Origin: Cupriavidus yeoncheonensis
Lineage (GTDB): Bacteria; Pseudomonadota; Gammaproteobacteria; Burkholderiales; Burkholderiaceae
NCBI RefSeq assembly: GCF_905397275.1
Contig: NZ_CAJPUY010000037.1
Location: forward strand, 1 to 44,674
Direction of reading: 5' to 3'
DNA length: 44,674 bases
The position numbers were made by a program, and so were the translations under genes. Under the pieces are notes generated by a model. The model did not search any database. It was given only the letters and a program-made list of their open reading frames with translations, and was not told the origin of the DNA. Within the stretch, counting starts at the first letter, position 1. The number at the start of each line of letters is the position of its first letter. Below are positions 24,029-31,965 of the stretch, piece by piece.

Positions 24029-25302
24029 AAACGATCAATCTCACTGTAAACGGCCGCGAGTTTGCCGGCGCGCCTGTCGAACCGCGCACGCAACTCGCCG
24101 ACTTCCTGCGTGACTCCCTCGATCTGACGGGTACCCATCTTGGTTGCGAGCACGGCGTCTGCGGTGCCTGCACCTTGCTGATCGACGGTGTGCCCGCGCG
24201 TTCCTGCATCACGCTGGCCGTGGCCTGCGATGGCGCCAGCGTCACGACCATCGAAGGGATGGACGACGATGACTGCATGCGTGCATTGCGTGCGGCGTTT
24301 TCGCGCGAGCATGCGCTGCAATGCGGCTATTGCACGCCGGGCATGCTGGCGTCGGCGCGCGACGTGGTGTTGCGCATGCCCGATGCGAGCGAGCAGGACA
24401 TCCGCTTTGCGATGAGCGGGAACCTGTGCCGCTGCACCGGCTATGTGGGCATCATCAAGGCGATCCAGAGCGTGATTGCCGAACGCAAGGCAGCGGGCCT
24501 GGGCGTGGTGCAGAATCCGCGCACGGAACTGGGGCCGGTCGGGTCGGGGCATGCGCGATGCAGTGCGGCAGGCCATGCAGGCGCGTCCATCGCTTCGCGG
24601 CCGCAAGCCGTGAGCACCGTGAAGGCGGCAGGCACTGCCGGCGCCGCGCAGGCTCCTGCCGCGCCGCCGGCCGTTCGGCAGTCACCCGCCGATGCGGGCA
24701 AGCCGATGACGACGCTGAACCAGACGTTCACGGTGGATTTCCCGCGTGACGAGGTATGGGAGTTCTTCGGCCGGCTCGGCGAAGTCACGACCTGTCTTCC
24801 CGGGGCGTCACTGCTGGCCCCGGCCACCGAGACGCATGTGGAGCCGAAGCTGCGCATCAAGGTCGGGCCGATCGTCGCGGAGTTCGAGGGGGCGGCGGAC
24901 GTGGAGCGGGATCCGGCCAACTATACCGGCACGATCTTCGGCAGTGCACGCGATACGCGCTCGAGTTCGGCCACGCGGGGCGAGATTCGCTACGACCTGG
25001 TCGAGGAGAAGGGTGGCGGCGCAACCCGCGTGGATGTGCAGGTGGGCTTTGCGCTGACCGGGTCGCTGGCGCAATTCAGTCGCTCTAGCATCGTCAAGGA
25101 CATTGCCAAGCGCATGACCGATGCGTTCGCGGAAAACCTGCGTGCCCGCCTGAGCCAGGCGCGCACCGGCACGCCGTCGGACGGTACACCGGCGCCGGTG
25201 CCGCAGGTGTCGGAGCTGAACGCCGGTGCCCTGGTATTTTCGGTGCTGCGGGACCGGATTGCGGCGTTGTTCCGGTCCTTGTTCGGTGGGCGGCGGGGGT
25301 AG
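24025..25302 (+). CDS. [2Fe-2S] small subunit fused to a CoxG-like SRPBCC domain
   Basis: A 425-residue two-domain protein. Residues 1-155 are a complete CoxS-type iron-sulfur subunit with Cys41, 46, 49 and 61 for the plant-type cluster and Cys100, 103, 135 and 137 for the second. An Ala/Pro-rich linker (about 160-227) leads to an SRPBCC fold of the CoxG family (228 to about 380), beginning TLNQTFTVDFPRDEVWEFF. The C-terminal amphipathic stretch VFSVLRDRIAALFRSLFGG resembles the membrane anchor of CoxG, which tethers CO dehydrogenase to the membrane. In known systems CoxS and CoxG are usually separate genes. The fusion suggests the hydroxylase is held at the inner membrane, perhaps feeding the quinone pool. 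Confidence 0.9.
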   Translation: MKTINLTVNGREFAGAPVEPRTQLADFLRDSLDLTGTHLGCEHGVCGACTLLIDGVPARSCITLAVACDGASVTTIEGMDDDDCMRALRAAFSREHALQCGYCTPGMLASARDVVLRMPDASEQDIRFAMSGNLCRCTGYVGIIKAIQSVIAERKAAGLGVVQNPRTELGPVGSGHARCSAAGHAGASIASRPQAVSTVKAAGTAGAAQAPAAPPAVRQSPADAGKPMTTLNQTFTVDFPRDEVWEFFGRLGEVTTCLPGASLLAPATETHVEPKLRIKVGPIVAEFEGAADVERDPANYTGTIFGSARDTRSSSATRGEIRYDLVEEKGGGATRVDVQVGFALTGSLAQFSRSSIVKDIAKRMTDAFAENLRARLSQARTGTPSDGTPAPVPQVSELNAGALVFSVLRDRIAALFRSLFGGRRG

Positions 25303-25548
25303 GGCAGGCAAGCCGCCGACGCCTCGTACGCGCTGGCCCGGTTCCGTCTCCCACCACGGGAGAGGGAGCCGGGCCGCTCGCGCCCAACGTCCCTCGCCGG
25401 ATTCTCTTGCCAGGTAAACCCCTTCTCGTCGCGCCCGCATTCCTGAAGTAAGCTCGGCATCCTTCGTGAGCACTGCGTGCAACGCGAACATTACTGCCTG
25501 TACACGGCAACGCCCCAGATGGCGGGTCACAGGCACGAGGAGCCCCCG

Positions 25549-26862
25549 ATGTCTTCTTCCTTCCCGCGGCAAGTCGTCTCCGGCGTCGCTGACCTCGCCA
25601 CGCAGTCCGACGTCTACGGCAAGGTCGCGTGGCGACTGATTCCCCTGTTCTGCCTGTGCTACATCGCAGCCTACCTGGACCGCATCAACGTCGGCCTGGC
25701 CAGGCTGCAGATGCTCGATGCGCTGAGCTTCTCCGAAACGGTCTACGGACTTGGCGCCGGCCTGTTCTTCGTCGGCTACATCATCTTTGAAGTGCCGAGC
25801 AACCTGGTGCTGCAGCGCGTTGGCGCAAGGTTCTGGATCGCCCGCATCATGATCACCTGGGGGCTGCTGTCGGCCGCCACTGCTTTCGTCAGGACGCCCA
25901 CGCAGTTCTATGTGCTGCGGTTCCTGCTTGGCGCCGCCGAAGCGGGCTTCGTGCCCGGCATCCTGCTCTACCTGACCTGCTGGTTCCCCACCTACCGGCG
26001 GGGCAAGGTGATTGCATGGTTCATGCTGGGCATCCCGCTCGCCAGCATGACCGGCGCGCCGCTGTCGGGCTGGATCATGACGGCGTTCGCGGGTTGGCAC
26101 GGCTGGGCTGGGTGGCAGTGGATGTTCGTGATCGAGGCGGTGCCATCGGTGGTGCTCGGCGTGATCGTGCTGTGCTGCCTGCCCAACAGCATTCAGAAGG
26201 CCGCCTGGCTGACGCCTGCCGAGAAGCAGCAACTGACCCGGAACCTCGAAGCCGACACGCTCGCCGAACCCCGGCATTCACTGCGCGCGGTCTTTACCGA
26301 CCACCGGATCTGGATGCTCGGCCTGATCGACATGTGCCTGCTGATGGGGACCTACACCATCAGTTTCTGGCTGCCAACCATCATCCGCGATTCGGGCGTG
26401 CAAAGCCCGCTCGACATCGGCCTGCTCACCGCCATTCCGAATGCGGTGGCGGTCGTGGCGATGCTGTTCAACGGTGCGCATTCCGACCGGGAGCGCGAGC
26501 GCCGCTGGCATATCGTCGTGCCGGTCCTGCTTGGCGCGGCTGGCATGGTCGCCAGTACGTGGTTCACGCACGATACCGCGGCCACCGTGGCGCTGATGAC
26601 CGTCGCCGCCGCGGGGATCTCGGCCGGCTTCCCCGTGTTCTGGTGCCTGCCCGCCACATTTCTCCAGGGCAGGGCGGCGGCCGGCGGCATAGCGCTGGCA
26701 TGCTCCGTGGCCAACCTTGGCGGGTTTGCCGCGACTTTCGTGGTGGGTTGGCTCAAGGACCTCACCCACAGCCCGAACGCCGGCCTGGTGCTGTTCGGCG
26801 CCTTCCAGTTGCTCGCCTGCGCGATCGCGCTGTCGATGCCGGCGCGGGTGGTCAACCGCTGA
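25549..26862 (+). CDS. MFS transporter, anion:cation symporter type
   Basis: A 437-residue inner-membrane transporter with about 12 hydrophobic segments, of the type carrying organic anions (tartrate, phthalate, nicotinate and 4-hydroxyphenylacetate carriers). YIAAYLDRINVGLA after the first helix and the RxGxR-like loop in VPSNLVLQRVGARFWIAR are family hallmarks. GAGGAG precedes the ATG at 25549; an upstream in-frame ATG at 25477 adds hydrophilic residues without a match. It follows the Mo-hydroxylase by 246 bp in the same direction and may take up the substrate or an intermediate. Confidence 0.9.
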   Translation: MSSSFPRQVVSGVADLATQSDVYGKVAWRLIPLFCLCYIAAYLDRINVGLARLQMLDALSFSETVYGLGAGLFFVGYIIFEVPSNLVLQRVGARFWIARIMITWGLLSAATAFVRTPTQFYVLRFLLGAAEAGFVPGILLYLTCWFPTYRRGKVIAWFMLGIPLASMTGAPLSGWIMTAFAGWHGWAGWQWMFVIEAVPSVVLGVIVLCCLPNSIQKAAWLTPAEKQQLTRNLEADTLAEPRHSLRAVFTDHRIWMLGLIDMCLLMGTYTISFWLPTIIRDSGVQSPLDIGLLTAIPNAVAVVAMLFNGAHSDRERERRWHIVVPVLLGAAGMVASTWFTHDTAATVALMTVAAAGISAGFPVFWCLPATFLQGRAAAGGIALACSVANLGGFAATFVVGWLKDLTHSPNAGLVLFGAFQLLACAIALSMPARVVNR

Positions 26863-26887
26863 GGCCGCCGTGGAGACAGGAACACGC

Positions 26888-26938
26888 CCGGGACTCGCCG
26901 CAGGACTCGCCGCCCGCCGCCAGTGCGGCGAGTCCCGG
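26888..26938. terminator. 15-bp inverted repeat between convergent genes
   Basis: A perfect 15-bp inverted repeat (arm CCGGGACTCGCCGCA at 26888-26902, complement at 26924-26938) separated by 21 bases. It sits between the convergent MFS and livF genes, fitting a bidirectional transcription barrier, though no T-run is present. The loop contains a second copy of GGACTCGCCGC. Confidence 0.6.
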
Positions 26939-26973
26939 ACCACGTGCCGCCAGGCAGCGCTGGAAGCAAGGCT

Positions 26974-27678
26974 TCATCCCCCGAGATAGGCCTTGCGCAC
27001 GTGCGGGTCGTCGATCATGTCCTTGCCGCTGCCCTCCAGCGCCAGCGACCCCGATTCGAACAGATAGGCCCGATCGCACATGTCCAGCGCCGCATAGGCG
27101 TTTTGCTCGACCATCAGCACCGTGGTGCCGTCGTGCTGAACCCGCTTGATGATCTCGAAGGTCCGTTCGACGATATTGGGCGCCAGTCCCAGCGAGGGCT
27201 CATCGAACAGCACCAGTTTGGGCCGCGACATCAGCGCGCGTCCGATCGCCAGCATCTGCTGTTCCCCGCCCGACAGGGTGCCGGCCATCTGATGCCGCCG
27301 CTCCGCCAGTTTGGGGAAGTTGTCGAACATCTTCCCCATGTCCGCGGCAATGCCGGCCTTGTCGCGCCGCCGGTAGCAGCCCATCTCCAGGTTCTCCTGG
27401 ATGGTCATCTGTGCGAACACGCGGCGCCCCTCGGGGCAGTGCGCGAGCCCCATCGACAGGATGCGCTGCGGCGTGGCCCGCGTGATGTCCTCGCCGTTGA
27501 AACGGATACGCCCGCTGACCGGGGGCAGCAGGCCCGAGATGGCCTTCAGGGTGGAGGTCTTGCCGGCACCGTTGGCACCGATCAGCGTGACCAGTTCCGA
27601 TTTCCTGACTTGCAGCGATATACCCTTGATGGCCTCGACCTTGCCGTAGCGGCAGACAATGTTCTCGATCTCAAGCAT
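26974..27678 (-). CDS. livF: ABC transporter ATP-binding protein, LivF type
   Basis: A 234-residue ATPase of the branched-chain-amino-acid/amide/urea (HAAT) family. Walker A is GANGAGKTST near residue 34, the signature is TLSGGEQQMLAIGRAL, and Walker B is LVLFDEPSLGLAPN. The N-terminus MLEIENIVCRYGKVEAIKG is typical. It overlaps livG by eight bases and is the last gene of the livK-H-M-G-F transcript. Substrate range is set by LivK, not by this gene. Confidence 0.94.
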   Translation of the reverse strand: MLEIENIVCRYGKVEAIKGISLQVRKSELVTLIGANGAGKTSTLKAISGLLPPVSGRIRFNGEDITRATPQRILSMGLAHCPEGRRVFAQMTIQENLEMGCYRRRDKAGIAADMGKMFDNFPKLAERRHQMAGTLSGGEQQMLAIGRALMSRPKLVLFDEPSLGLAPNIVERTFEIIKRVQHDGTTVLMVEQNAYAALDMCDRAYLFESGSLALEGSGKDMIDDPHVRKAYLGG

Positions 27679-28465
27679 GCTTGACTCCCTGCCCCAGATA
27701 GGCCTGAATCACGTCGGGGTTCTGCTGGATTGCCTGCGGCGGGCCGTCTGCAATGATCTTGCCGTAGTTCAGCACGACGATGCGGTCCGAGACGCCCATC
27801 ACCAGCGGCATGTCGTGCTCGACCAGCAGGACGGTGATGCCGCGCGCCTTGATCTTGCCGAGCAGGTCCATGAAGTCCGCGGTTTCCGACGGGTTCATGC
27901 CGGAAGCGGGTTCATCGAGCAGCAGCAGGACCGGGTCGGCAGCCAGCGCGGTGGCCACGCCGAGCAGGCGCTGCTCACCGTAGGCCAGTGCCCCGCCGAG
28001 TTCGTTCGCACGGTGGGCGATGCCGACAAAGTCGAGAATCTCCCAGACGGTCTGGCGCAACCGCTCCTCCTCCCGCCGCACGCTGGCAAGTCCGAGCAAC
28101 GTTCCCCAGGCCGATGCCGAGCCATGGCGGTGCAGGCCGGTCAGCACGTTGTCGAACACCGTGTTGGTCAGGAAGAGACTGGTCTTCTGGAAGGTGCGCA
28201 CCAGTCCCACGCTGGCGACCTGGTGCGGCTTCAACTGATGCAGCGCCGCGCCGCGGAAATGCACTTGCCCTTTGGTCGGCCGCAGAAAGCCGGTAATGAT
28301 GTTGAAGGCGGTGGTCTTGCCGGCGCCGTTCGGCCCGATCAGGCTGACCACCTCGCCCTCGTGCACGCCGAAGCTCATGTCGGAGATCGCGACCAGGCCG
28401 CCGAAATGAACGGCGACGTGCTCGACGGAAAGTAGCGGAGCGCTGCCTTGCTTTGCCTGGTTCAT
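27671..28465 (-). CDS. livG: ABC transporter ATP-binding protein, LivG type
   Basis: A 264-residue ATPase, partner of LivF. Walker A is GPNGAGKTTAFN, the signature region LAYGEQRLLGVATAL (with AYGEQ in place of SGGQ, as usual in LivG), and Walker B VLLLLDEPASGMNPSE. The long C-terminal part is diagnostic of LivG. GAGGAAG lies before the ATG at 28465, within the last codons of livM, and four bases separate the genes. Confidence 0.94.
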   Translation of the reverse strand: MNQAKQGSAPLLSVEHVAVHFGGLVAISDMSFGVHEGEVVSLIGPNGAGKTTAFNIITGFLRPTKGQVHFRGAALHQLKPHQVASVGLVRTFQKTSLFLTNTVFDNVLTGLHRHGSASAWGTLLGLASVRREEERLRQTVWEILDFVGIAHRANELGGALAYGEQRLLGVATALAADPVLLLLDEPASGMNPSETADFMDLLGKIKARGITVLLVEHDMPLVMGVSDRIVVLNYGKIIADGPPQAIQQNPDVIQAYLGQGVKHA

Positions 28466-28469
28466 GGTG

Positions 28470-29591
28470 TCACTTCCTCGAGATTGCCTTGCCAGCCTGC
28501 AACGTTTCCCGCGCCGACAGGGTCTGCAGTTTCCGGCGCTGCGAATCGCCGTGGCCGCCGGGGATGCCGGTGGCGCTGGCCGGGCGCACGTGGAGAGGCC
28601 GGGTCCCGGTCCTGCGGCGCCACCAGCCGTGCACTGCGGGTACGATGCCGCGTGGCAGGAAGAACACGATCAGGATGATGAAGACGCCGTAGACGATCCA
28701 CTGCACTTCCGGCCCGGCGACGGCACGCAGACCGACCGGCAGCAGCCCGAAGATCACGCCGCCGACGACAGGCCCGGCCAGCGTCCCCTTGCCCCCGGTG
28801 ACAACCATGATCACCATCGTGACGGTGTAGATGAACAGGAAGATATCGGGATCGATGATGCGGATGTAATGCGCGTACAGGCCGCCTGCAGCGCCCGCCA
28901 GGGCGGCGGCGACGACGGCGGCGAACACGAGGTAGCGCGTCACATCGATGCCGACCGAGGTGGCGAGTGACTCGTTCTCGCGCAGGGCAATCATCGCCCG
29001 CCCCATGCGTGACTGAACGATGCGGCGGATCAGCAGCCATGAAAGCAGGCCGAGGCCGAGCACCAGGTAGTAGTTGGGCTCTTTCTGCCACATCACGATC
29101 TCGCGCAGGCCCGGGATGTCGATGCGCATCGGCGGTATATTGCTCAGCGCCAGCGGTCCCTGCGTCAGATCGACCCAGTTCAGGGCCACCAGGCGCACCA
29201 CCTCGGCGAAGCTGACCGTTACGATGACGAAGTAGGCGCCCCGGATCTTGAAGGACAGCTTGCCCACGACGTAACCGCACAGCCCCGCCAGCGCGGTGCC
29301 GACCAGAATGCCGGCTGCCGGATGCCAGGGCTCGTGCACGATCCGGACATCGCCAAAGAGCGGAAGGTCGAAGCCCAGCGTGGTCAGCGCACTGGCATAG
29401 GCACCGATGCCGAAGAAGGCAATATGGCCCAGGCTCAGTTGCCCGGTGAAGCCGAGCAGCAGGTTCAGGCTCATTGCCCCGATGATGAAGATGCCGGTGG
29501 TGATCACGATATGCAGGAAATACTGATCACGCAGCCAGAGCGGAAGGGTCAGCAATGCGCCGACCAGCAGACAGGTCCAGAGGTTTTTCAT
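28470..29591 (-). CDS. livM: ABC transporter permease, LivM type
   Basis: A 373-residue inner-membrane permease. Many hydrophobic segments are present; LNLLLGFTGQLSLGHIAFFGIGAYASA is the LivM hallmark (described by key residues), and GRAMIALRENESLATSVGID is the cytoplasmic coupling loop. A basic hydrophilic tail of about 45 residues closes the protein. Its ATG overlaps the livH stop as ATGA. Confidence 0.93.
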   Translation of the reverse strand: MKNLWTCLLVGALLTLPLWLRDQYFLHIVITTGIFIIGAMSLNLLLGFTGQLSLGHIAFFGIGAYASALTTLGFDLPLFGDVRIVHEPWHPAAGILVGTALAGLCGYVVGKLSFKIRGAYFVIVTVSFAEVVRLVALNWVDLTQGPLALSNIPPMRIDIPGLREIVMWQKEPNYYLVLGLGLLSWLLIRRIVQSRMGRAMIALRENESLATSVGIDVTRYLVFAAVVAAALAGAAGGLYAHYIRIIDPDIFLFIYTVTMVIMVVTGGKGTLAGPVVGGVIFGLLPVGLRAVAGPEVQWIVYGVFIILIVFFLPRGIVPAVHGWWRRRTGTRPLHVRPASATGIPGGHGDSQRRKLQTLSARETLQAGKAISRK

Positions 29592-30460
29592 CCGATTCGC
29601 TCCCCACGTACGAACAGTCCGGTCGGCTTGAACATCAGGACCAGGATAATGATCACGAAGCCCATTGCATCCCGGTAGCCGGACGAGATATAGCCCGCGC
29701 CAAGCTCTTCGGCGCAGGCCAGGATGAAGCCGCCGAGTGCGGCACCCTGGATGCTGCCGAGCCCGCCCAGGATCACGATGGCGAAAGCCTTCAGCGAGGC
29801 GAGGTTGCCCATGGTCGGCGTCACCACGAAGACCGGGCCGAGCAGCGCGCCGGCCGCGGCCGCGAGGCCGGACCCAAGCGCGAAGGTCGCGGTATAGATG
29901 CTGTTGGTGCTGATGCCCATCAGCGCCGCGGTATCGCGGTCCTGGAACGTGGCCCGCATGGCCTTGCCGAGGCGGCTCTTGTGAATCAGGAGCCAGGTCG
30001 CCAGGATCAGCAGGGTCGCCGCACCCAGTACGAATACACGCAGCCAGGACACCGAGACACCGCCGATGACCAATGGCTCGGCGGGGAACGGCGTGTCGAT
30101 CGCCTTGCCGACGCCGCCCCAGATTAGAAGCTCCAGATTCTGGATCGCGATCCAGCAGCCGATCATCACGATCATGGTCGAATCGATATCCGCGTCGCGC
30201 ATCCGGCGCAGCAGCACGCGCTCGATGCATCCGCCGAGGACGATGCCGAGCACGATTGCCGCCGCCAGGCCCAGGAAGAAATTCCAGTGCAGCACGGAAA
30301 CGAAGAAGTACGCCATGAAGCCGCCGAATGCGTACAGCTCGCCGTGGGTGAAGTTGACGACCTTCATGATCCCGAGGATCAGGGTCAGGCCGATACCCAG
30401 GAGGGCATAGGTCCCCCCCAGTATCAGCGCATTGGCCATGTGCTGAAGTATGTAGTCCAC
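29588..30460 (-). CDS. livH: ABC transporter permease, LivH type
   Basis: A 290-residue permease (start at GTG 30460). ALILGGTYALLGIGLTLI and GIMKVVNFTHGELYAFGGF are the LivH signatures, and LAEAFAIVILGGLGSIQGA-like sequence lies in the last third (seen as LKAFAIVILGGLGSIQGAALGG). The reading frame opens at an ATG at 30496, but that ATG has no ribosome site and adds MAASSTAHARTQ; the GTG gives the normal VDYILQHMANAL start with GAGAAC upstream. Either start is possible. The gap to livK is 113 bp. Confidence 0.88.
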   Translation of the reverse strand: MDYILQHMANALILGGTYALLGIGLTLILGIMKVVNFTHGELYAFGGFMAYFFVSVLHWNFFLGLAAAIVLGIVLGGCIERVLLRRMRDADIDSTMIVMIGCWIAIQNLELLIWGGVGKAIDTPFPAEPLVIGGVSVSWLRVFVLGAATLLILATWLLIHKSRLGKAMRATFQDRDTAALMGISTNSIYTATFALGSGLAAAAGALLGPVFVVTPTMGNLASLKAFAIVILGGLGSIQGAALGGFILACAEELGAGYISSGYRDAMGFVIIILVLMFKPTGLFVRGERIG

Positions 30461-30573
30461 TTGAGTTCTCGCATGCGCCGTGGATGAGGCTGCCACCGGC
30501 GGCGCGGGCCGGTGGCGTGCTGTGCGGTGGGGGCGCGCAGGACCTGCGGGTCGCCCCCGGGGCCGTCCGCGCG

Positions 30574-31740
30574 CTAGTTCTGCAGCAGCGTGACCTTGCC
30601 GCCGTCGATCTTCACGACATACGTCGCAGGCGTGCTCTGGCCGCTCTCCCGCCCGGCCGGTCCGATCTTGTTGAAGTTGATCTTGCCGGTCAGCCCGGTC
30701 AGCTGCACCTTCCAGAGCGCATCGCGGATCTTCTCCGAGTCCGCCCCGGCGCCGCCCGCGGCAGTGACCGCCGCAGCGATGGCGCGGATGCCGTCATAGC
30801 CGCGCGCGCCTTCGGTGAGGCCGTTCGGGTCCAGCCCGCGCCTGGACCACTCGGCAATGAACGCCTTCGCGGCGTCCGGATCCGCCCCCGCTTCGGGGAA
30901 CCAGGGCATGAACATCACGTCATGCAGCGTGCCGTTGGCGGCCGTGCCGGCGTGGGCGATCAGCTGATCGGGGCTTTGCGAGCCCCCTAGCGTAATGATC
31001 TGCCGCTTGATGCCGAGCGCCTGCGCCTGCTTGAGAATCAGCGTGAGTTGCTCGACGGCGGTGGTGACAAAGAGCGTATCGCTGTCGCTGGCCTTGATCG
31101 TGGCGAGCTGGGCCGTCATGTCCTGCGCCGACGCATCGATGGTCTGCGTGATGCCGATCCCGACGGCGTTCTTCTTCAGCATGGCCTGGAAGGCATCGGC
31201 GGAACCGCGGCCCCAGTCGTTGTTGACCACCAGGAAATCGGCCTTGCGGATCTTCAGTGGCGCCACGTGACGGACGAAGTTGGCGGCCTCCATGCCATTG
31301 GTCGGGCTGATGCGGAATACATAGGGGTTGCCGGCCGTTGTGATCTTGTCGGCGCTGGAGGTCTCGACCAGCATCGGCACCTTGTATTCCATGAGCTTGG
31401 GCATCACGGCCAGGGTGTAGGTCGAACTCCACGCGCCGAGCAGCACCGGCACCTTGTCGCGCACGATCAGTTTCTCGGCGGCCGACGCGGCTTCCGTCGG
31501 ATTGCTCTTGTTGTCCTCGATGAAGAGTTCAATCTTCGCGCCCTTGATGCCGCCCTTGGCGTTGATCTCGTCCGCGGCAATCTTTGCCCCGTTCGTGACG
31601 AAATTCCCCGATGCCGCCACCGCGCCCGTCAGCGGCTGGTTGACCCCGATACGGACGGTGCCGCCGGGCTGAGCGTGGGCGGCGGCCGCAAAGTGTGCCG
31701 CGACTGCCACCACCGTCACCTTCATCCACTTCTGTTTCAT
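30574..31740 (-). CDS. livK: periplasmic substrate-binding protein, LivK type
   Basis: A 388-residue binding protein of the HAAT ABC family. Residues 1 to about 24 are a Sec signal peptide (MKQKWMKVTVVAVAAHF, then AAAAHAQ cleavage). The mature start GGTVRIGVNQPLTGAVAASG is the classic peripheral-ligand-binding fold, and LLGAWSSTYTLAVMPKLMEY and RISPTNGMEAANF follow. AAGGAGGAG precedes the ATG at 31740. LivK homologues of this branch bind amino acids, amides or aromatic acids; the real ligand is unknown. A palindrome lies 49 bp upstream, where the promoter should be. Confidence 0.93.
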   Translation of the reverse strand: MKQKWMKVTVVAVAAHFAAAAHAQPGGTVRIGVNQPLTGAVAASGNFVTNGAKIAADEINAKGGIKGAKIELFIEDNKSNPTEAASAAEKLIVRDKVPVLLGAWSSTYTLAVMPKLMEYKVPMLVETSSADKITTAGNPYVFRISPTNGMEAANFVRHVAPLKIRKADFLVVNNDWGRGSADAFQAMLKKNAVGIGITQTIDASAQDMTAQLATIKASDSDTLFVTTAVEQLTLILKQAQALGIKRQIITLGGSQSPDQLIAHAGTAANGTLHDVMFMPWFPEAGADPDAAKAFIAEWSRRGLDPNGLTEGARGYDGIRAIAAAVTAAGGAGADSEKIRDALWKVQLTGLTGKINFNKIGPAGRESGQSTPATYVVKIDGGKVTLLQN

Positions 31741-31788
31741 CGTCTCCTCCTTGGCGCTGTCAGCCGACGACATGTCGGCGTGCTTTGT

Positions 31789-31806
31789 CTATGAGACTAA
31801 TCATAG
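31789..31806. promoter_or_regulatory. class I-like palindromic operator at livK
   Basis: A palindrome CTATGAGACTAATCATAG, extended by one matching pair on each side to 7-bp perfect arms. On the minus strand a candidate promoter TTGAAA, 17 bp, TAGTCT overlaps it. It shares the CTAT-A six-base-gap T-ATAG pattern (12 of 18 positions) with the site before gntR. Confidence 0.6.
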
Positions 31807-31870
31807 AACGACTGCTTTTCAATATGTTTCCCGCTGTCTCATGGTAATCACGGATTTTTCGCCAAACCGC

Positions 31871-31913
31871 TTGCGTCAAAAGCTCACAGACGCTATGGTA
31901 CTAACAATAGTAC
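31871..31913 (+). promoter_or_regulatory. promoter and class II palindrome before the PLP enzyme gene
   Basis: A candidate sigma-70 promoter TTGCGT (31871-31876), 17 bp, TATGGT (31894-31899). It is overlapped by the palindrome GTACTAACAATAGTAC (31898-31913, 6-bp arms). A near-identical element lies at 42945-42960. Confidence 0.6.
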
Positions 31914-31965
31914 GACCAGCAAACAGGCTGTTAGGTGGAACCAGCCGACACGATGCGAGAGATCC

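Noticed and set aside
20814..25302. Aerobic CO dehydrogenase (coxMSL)
   Set aside because: The subunit order and CoxG domain are similar, but the active-site loop reads PYRGVARTG rather than the AYRCSFR of form I CO dehydrogenase, and cox accessory genes are missing.
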